In this document: in pieces, positions 23,795-27,362 of the stretch | How the letters are laid out: every line of letters starts with the position of its first letter | Position numbering within the stretch: the first letter of the stretch is position 1 | Origin: Bacteroidota bacterium | GTDB lineage: Bacteria; Bacteroidota; Bacteroidia; Chitinophagales; Chitinophagaceae | Direction: 5' to 3' | DNA: 27,362 nt | Assembly (NCBI GenBank): GCA_023412975.1 | Contig: JAEZRB010000138.1 | Coordinates: 1-27,362, forward strand | Program-made: the position numbers and the translations under genes | The notes under the pieces: model-generated | Told to the model about the DNA's origin: nothing | What the model saw: the letters and a program-made list of their open reading frames with translations, nothing else | Databases searched by the model: none

Positions 23795-24493
23795 TTAATC
23801 CTGTACCACCAGCCTGAACCCATTCCCGTGAATGTTCACGATCTCGATCTTAGGGTCATCTTTCAGGTATTTCCTCAGCTTGGCAATATAAACGTCCATA
23901 CTGCGGCCGTTGAAATAGGTATCGCTGCCCCAGATCTTTTTCAGTGCCTGGTCACGAGGCAGAAGATCGTTGAGGTGCTCAGCCAGCATTTTGAGCAGTT
24001 CATTTTCTTTGGGCGATAATGTTTGCGTAATGCCATTATGCGTAAGCTGACGCAGTTTTGGATTGAAATGATAAGTAGAGAGATCGAATTCCTTGTTCTC
24101 CGTTTCCTTGTTTATCTCTTCGTTACGTTTTAAAATCGCTTTTATTTTCAGCATCAGCACTTCGCTGTCGAAGGGTTTGGTGATATAGTCGTCGGCGCCA
24201 AGTTTATAACCCTGAATAATATCGTCCTTCATGGTTTTGGCGCTCAGGAAAAACAGGGGTATATCAGGATCAACGTCTCTGATCTCTTCTGCCAGCGTAA
24301 ATCCGTCCATATTGGGCATCATGACATCCAACAGACAGAGGTCAAATTTTTCCCGCTGGAAGGCTGCCAGGCCAAGCCGGCCATCCCGTTCGAGCGTGAC
24401 ATCGTAATCGTTTAGTTCAAGGTAGTTCTTCAGTACACTTCCTAAGTTCGGATCATCTTCACACAATAAGATTTTGGGTTTCTTTCCTTCCAT
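23795..24493 (-). CDS. OmpR/PhoB-family response regulator (RprY-like)
   Basis: The 232-residue protein has a receiver domain (residues ~6-120) with the acidic pocket CEDD (12-14), phospho-acceptor Asp56 in LLDVMMP, Ser84 in FLSAK and Lys106 in ITKPF. A winged-helix DNA-binding domain follows (~130-230: LTHNGITQTLSPKENELLKMLAEHLNDLLPRDQALKKIWG, SMDVYIAKLRKYLKDDPKIEIVNIHGNGFRLV). The overall sequence is close to what I recall of Bacteroides RprY, a regulator partnered with the histidine kinase RprX. No kinase gene is adjacent here, so the partner must lie elsewhere. It is divergent from the GroES-like gene across a 140-bp region and ends at its own terminator. Confidence 0.93.
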   Translation of the reverse strand: MEGKKPKILLCEDDPNLGSVLKNYLELNDYDVTLERDGRLGLAAFQREKFDLCLLDVMMPNMDGFTLAEEIRDVDPDIPLFFLSAKTMKDDIIQGYKLGADDYITKPFDSEVLMLKIKAILKRNEEINKETENKEFDLSTYHFNPKLRQLTHNGITQTLSPKENELLKMLAEHLNDLLPRDQALKKIWGSDTYFNGRSMDVYIAKLRKYLKDDPKIEIVNIHGNGFRLVVQD

Positions 24494-24606
24494 GGTTTTT
24501 ATTTTATTATTAGACGTACAAATAAAATTAAATCATTTACCAAACATGGCCGCATCTCACTAATATTTTGTTAAGAGTGCCCTTTCCGGCTCTGGTCTCC
24601 ATTGTC

Positions 24607-24614
24607 TAAATTTG
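24607..24614 (+). promoter_or_regulatory. -7 promoter element for the GroES-like gene
   Basis: TAAATTTG is a perfect TAnnTTTG match 19 bp before the ATG. TTTCC about 20 bp upstream is a partial -33 element. The predicted leader is only about 15 nt. No CIRCE-type heat-shock repeat was seen in the 24494-24633 intergenic region. Confidence 0.6.
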
Positions 24615-24633
24615 CGGTTCAATTTTACTAATT

Positions 24634-25011
24634 ATGGCAATGCATATAACCTCCGACAACCGATTTAAAAAGCTTATTGTGATTGGTGACAGGCTGTTGA
24701 TCAAACCTACGAAACCAAACGAACAAACTGCCAGCGGTCTTTATCTTCCGCCCGGCGTGCAGGAGAAAGAAAAAGTACAGCAGGGTTATGTAATAAAGAC
24801 TGGTCCCGGGTATGCCATCCCGATGCCCGTGGAGACAGAGGAATGGAAGGGTGAAGAAGAGCAGGTAAAATATGTTCCCCTTCAGGCGAGGGAAGGAGAC
24901 CTCGCGATTTTCTTGCTAAGCGGCGCGACAGAAGTGATGTACGAAAGCGAAAAATATTTTATCGTACCACAAAGTGCCGTTCTGATGCTGGAAAGGGAAG
25001 AGGACCTATAG
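24634..25011 (+). CDS. GroES-family co-chaperone, divergent form
   Basis: The 125-residue protein has the GroES beta-barrel pattern: KKLIVIGDRLLIKP at residues 12-25, the mobile-loop region EQTASGLYLPPGVQEKEKVQQGYVIKTGPG, EGDLAIFLLSGATEVMYESEKYFIVPQSAVLMLE at the end. It is about 30 residues longer than standard GroES, with an insert PVETEEWKGEEEQVKYVPLQ before the last strands. No groEL follows. Bacteroidota often carry such a second, stand-alone co-chaperone besides the groES-groEL operon; whether it caps GroEL is not known. It lies 64 bp upstream of the HerA-like gene on the same strand and has its own promoter. Confidence 0.87.
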   Translation: MAMHITSDNRFKKLIVIGDRLLIKPTKPNEQTASGLYLPPGVQEKEKVQQGYVIKTGPGYAIPMPVETEEWKGEEEQVKYVPLQAREGDLAIFLLSGATEVMYESEKYFIVPQSAVLMLEREEDL

Positions 25012-25075
25012 TGTACAGGGAGTATGAAATCTATGATGGTATTTTTAAAGTATCTTTCAATCAAATTTTGAATTC

Positions 25076-26626
25076 ATGGCAGACAGTGCTGAATTTTTGG
25101 AGATCGTAAAGAATGGGTACTCGTTTAAAGGCGAGATGTTTAAAATTGGTCGTGCCATGCTGGACGGCGAAGTCGTTGCCGACGCTGATGTTTTTATCCC
25201 TTTTAAAACTTTAAACCGGCATGGTTTGATTGCCGGCGCCACGGGTACGGGGAAGACAAAAACCCTGCAGGTGCTGGCCGAGGGCCTTAGCGACGCGAGC
25301 ATTCCCGTATTACTAATGGATATCAAAGGTGACCTGAGTGGTATTGCAGCACCCGGAGCTGAGAACGATAAGATAAATGAGCGTTATCAAAAACTGGGGA
25401 TGGATTATATCCCTTCGGCATTCCCGGTGGACCTGCTCACGCTCAGCGATCAGCCCGGTGTGCGTCTTCGCGCTACAGTCAGCGAGTTTGGGCCGGTATT
25501 ACTTTCAAAGATTCTTGGACTCAACGATACGCAGGGCGGACTGGTGGCCATGATCTTCAAATATTGCGACGACAAACAACTTCCCCTGCTCGACCTGAAA
25601 GATTTTATAAAAGTGCTGCAATTTGTAAGTGATGAAGGAAAGGCGGAATTGGAAAAATCGTACGGGAAAATCTCTACGACATCGACAGGAACCATCCTAC
25701 GCAAAGTGATCGAACTGCAGCAACAGGGCGCCGATGTATTTTTTGGCGAGAAGAGTTTTGAAGTAGATGACCTGATGCGGATCAGCGATGATGGCAGAGG
25801 TATGATCTCCATTGTCAGGGTGACTGATTTGCAGGACCGCCCTAAACTTTTTTCCACTTTTATGCTGCAACTGCTGGCAGAACTTTATGCCATTTGTCCA
25901 GAGGAAGGCGACCTGGACAAGCCCAAGCTTGTTATGTTCATTGATGAGGCCCACCTAATCTTCCAGGAAGCCAGCGATGCGCTGTTACAGCAGATCGAGA
26001 CCATCATCAAACTGATCCGTTCCAAAGGTATCGGGATCTATTTCTGTACGCAAAACCCGATGGACGTACCTGCACCGGTCTTATCCCAACTCGGGTTAAA
26101 AATACAGCATGCCTTAAGGGCGTTTACCGCGGCAGACAGGAAAGTGATCAAACGTACAGCCGAGAACTACCCCGAGTCGAAATTTTACAAAACGGAGGAC
26201 CTGATCACACAACTGGGTATCGGGGAAGCGCTGGTCACAGCCCTGAATGAAAAAGGCATTCCTACACCGCTGGTACATTGTATGCTTGGTTCGCCAAGAA
26301 GCCGAATGGACATACTTTCTACAGGCGAGATTGATGAAATTGTAAAAAAATCCCGGATCGCCGCGAAATACAACCAGGTAATCGACAGTCATAGCGCACA
26401 TGAAATTCTAACGGAGAAGCTCGCAGAAGCGGCTGAGAAAACGGAAGCACTGAAAAAACAGGAACAGGAGAAGAAAGAATCCCGTACAAGCACTAAAAAG
26501 GAAAAAGGTTTCTTCGATGACCCTGTCGTGAGAAGCATGACACGAACCGCGGGTAATACCATTGTACGCTCATTGCTGGGCGCCTTGGGTCTCGGGGGAA
26601 GAAGCCGGAAAAAATCTTTGTTTTGA
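25076..26626 (+). CDS. HerA-like ATPase, DUF853/YjgR family
   Basis: The 516-residue protein belongs to the DUF853 branch of the FtsK/HerA superfamily. Visible are FIPFKTLNRHGLIAGATGTGKT with Walker A GATGTGKT (54-61), the family-specific LLMDIKGDLSGIA (79-91), and Walker B KLVMFIDEAHLIF near 285-296. RSKGIGIYFCTQNPMDVP is the sensor-like motif. The C-terminus has a charged Lys/Glu coiled-coil stretch (~440-480) and FFDDPVVRSMTRTAGNTIVRSLLGALGLGG, also typical of YjgR-type proteins. The cellular role is not established; relatives are predicted DNA-pumping or helicase-like ATPases. The end of the gene carries a terminator that overlaps the converging recQ gene. Confidence 0.92.
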   Translation: MADSAEFLEIVKNGYSFKGEMFKIGRAMLDGEVVADADVFIPFKTLNRHGLIAGATGTGKTKTLQVLAEGLSDASIPVLLMDIKGDLSGIAAPGAENDKINERYQKLGMDYIPSAFPVDLLTLSDQPGVRLRATVSEFGPVLLSKILGLNDTQGGLVAMIFKYCDDKQLPLLDLKDFIKVLQFVSDEGKAELEKSYGKISTTSTGTILRKVIELQQQGADVFFGEKSFEVDDLMRISDDGRGMISIVRVTDLQDRPKLFSTFMLQLLAELYAICPEEGDLDKPKLVMFIDEAHLIFQEASDALLQQIETIIKLIRSKGIGIYFCTQNPMDVPAPVLSQLGLKIQHALRAFTAADRKVIKRTAENYPESKFYKTEDLITQLGIGEALVTALNEKGIPTPLVHCMLGSPRSRMDILSTGEIDEIVKKSRIAAKYNQVIDSHSAHEILTEKLAEAAEKTEALKKQEQEKKESRTSTKKEKGFFDDPVVRSMTRTAGNTIVRSLLGALGLGGRSRKKSLF

Positions 26627-26638
26627 TAATTACAGGTC

Positions 26639-26673
26639 ATGAATCAGGGCTAAAATTTCCTGAGTCATTTTTT
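26639..26673 (+). terminator. Terminator of the HerA-like gene, overlapping recQ 3' end
   Basis: ATGAATCAGG (26639-26648) pairs with CCTGAGTCAT (26659-26668) with one mismatch, followed by six T (26668-26673). The right arm and T-run lie over the stop codon and last codons of recQ on the opposite strand. There is no T-run in the recQ direction. Confidence 0.7.
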
Positions 26674-27362
26674 CTCCTGTTTTTTTAAACTGGTCAGCCC
26701 TTTCTCATCTACTATGATCTTATTTTCCGATTGCAGGAATTTAATCACTTTCCAGGCCTTTTCCCTTTTCAAACCGGTCCAGTGCTTAGTTAGTTCTTTG
26801 GCAGGCAGGGGATGTGTACTTAGCTGGTCAAGTATGGATTTAGCAATGCTTTGAAATTCCTCATTGGTAAGGCTGTCATTTTTCCTGGAAAGACAATTGT
26901 CGCAAATTCCGCAATCTTTAATCTCATTATCACCAAAGTACACACCAATCATCCGGCTTCGGCATTCAGCATTTTCTTTTACAAAAGAGATCATCTGGTT
27001 GGCCCGCGTTTTAAATTTCTCCTTTCTGGCCTTGTACAGCTCCATATTTATTTGCAGATCGTCGACTTTCACACGTGGACGAAGTAATTGCAATTGTGGT
27101 TTGTCTTTCCTGGGAATGTATTCGATTATACCGGCGCGGTCAGCATCCTGTAGCATCTGCCTGACTTTATCAGCATCTGTTTTCATTAATTGTGCGACCT
27201 GTATTTCAGAAATAAAAACAGGCTGATCGAAAATGCCTTCATAAGCCCTTAGCAAGGTTTTGAGCAGTGGGTCAAGAGAAGGGTTTTCTTTTTCAAAATT
27301 GTAAAGCCGTTCTTTGGTCGTGTTGAACTGTACAGTTCCAGGTTTAAAAACCTGTTCATTGA
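26665..27362 (-). CDS. recQ: ATP-dependent DNA helicase RecQ, C-terminal part
   Basis: The frame stays open to the window edge, so the gene is cut and its helicase motor is outside; 231 residues are visible. They match the end of RecQ: NEQVFKPGTVQF..., LLRAYEGIFDQPVFISEIQVAQLM, a winged-helix-like region (LMKTDADKVRQMLQDADRAGIIEYIPRKDKPQL), then the RQC zinc-binding cysteines in ECRSRMIGVYFG...DCGICDNC, and a final helical domain (LSTHPLPAKELTKHWTGLKREKAWKVIKFL). RecQ is a 3'-5' helicase acting in recombination and repair. No HRDC domain is seen after the zinc site, as in the short RecQ form common in Bacteroidota. It converges on the HerA-like gene with 38 bp between the stop codons. Confidence 0.93.
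   Translation of the reverse strand, partial: NEQVFKPGTVQFNTTKERLYNFEKENPSLDPLLKTLLRAYEGIFDQPVFISEIQVAQLMKTDADKVRQMLQDADRAGIIEYIPRKDKPQLQLLRPRVKVDDLQINMELYKARKEKFKTRANQMISFVKENAECRSRMIGVYFGDNEIKDCGICDNCLSRKNDSLTNEEFQSIAKSILDQLSTHPLPAKELTKHWTGLKREKAWKVIKFLQSENKIIVDEKGLTSLKKQEKK

Noticed and set aside
1..27362. tRNA, rRNA, CRISPR array or insertion-sequence transposase
   Set aside because: None was recognised by eye on either strand; no regularly spaced repeats and no DDE or tyrosine transposase motifs were seen. A covariance-model scan would be needed to exclude a small RNA gene.

Overview
The window is chromosomal DNA from a member of the Bacteroidota, most likely of the class Chitinophagia. 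Four lines of evidence agree. Secreted proteins end in type IX secretion (T9SS) sorting domains. Promoters carry the Bacteroidota -7 element TAnnTTTG. Family-typical proteins occur (DUF3098, an RprY-like regulator, a divergent GroES, RsmA/GreA/HIT of Bacteroidota type). The ftsX-DUF3098-uppP gene order is characteristic of the phylum. No species can be named from the sequence alone.

Layout. Positions 1-6534 hold four secreted-protein genes: the 3' part of a T9SS protein, an 861-residue GEVED/T9SS protein, a 140-residue secreted protein made of the usual pre-sorting domain without a sorting signal, and a 664-residue T9SS protein. Positions 6579-9449 are a housekeeping run: rsmA, a D-2-hydroxyacid dehydrogenase, greA behind a leader hairpin with a T-run, and a HIT-family hydrolase. 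ruvC (minus) is divergent from a flippase-like membrane protein and a DUF3108 protein (plus). A minus-strand block from 16609 down to 12115 carries ftsX, DUF3098, uppP, an UMF1-type MFS transporter and an MBL-fold hydrolase. leuS and a secreted endonuclease/exonuclease/phosphatase-family protein follow on the plus strand. Then come two poorly known minus-strand genes, ruvB, an RprY-like response regulator (minus), a GroES-like co-chaperone, a HerA/DUF853-type ATPase, and the 3' part of recQ (minus, cut by the window edge).

The standout is leuS. Its frame is interrupted, without any stop, by a 516-bp (172-codon) segment at 17804-18319. The segment encodes an apparently complete DUF559-type (VSR-like, PD-(D/E)XK superfamily) endonuclease domain. 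It is bounded by about 37/40-bp inverted repeats, each of which folds into its own GC-rich hairpin. It sits at the start of the CP1 editing domain of leucyl-tRNA synthetase. Removing it leaves a normal 930-residue LeuRS. The nuclease domain has no ATG, GTG or TTG of its own upstream of its core, so it appears to depend on translation of the essential host enzyme. This looks like an in-frame, translated mobile element: intein-like in placement, but with no visible splicing domain. The same gene carries a second short repeat-like tract in another loop (17440-17470).

Other points of interest are the terminator-like hairpin between the greA promoter and its start codon, convergent genes whose stop codons share one CTAG, a probably leaderless rsmA, and several dispersed-repeat-like tracts between genes. 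No tRNA, rRNA, CRISPR array or transposase gene was seen.
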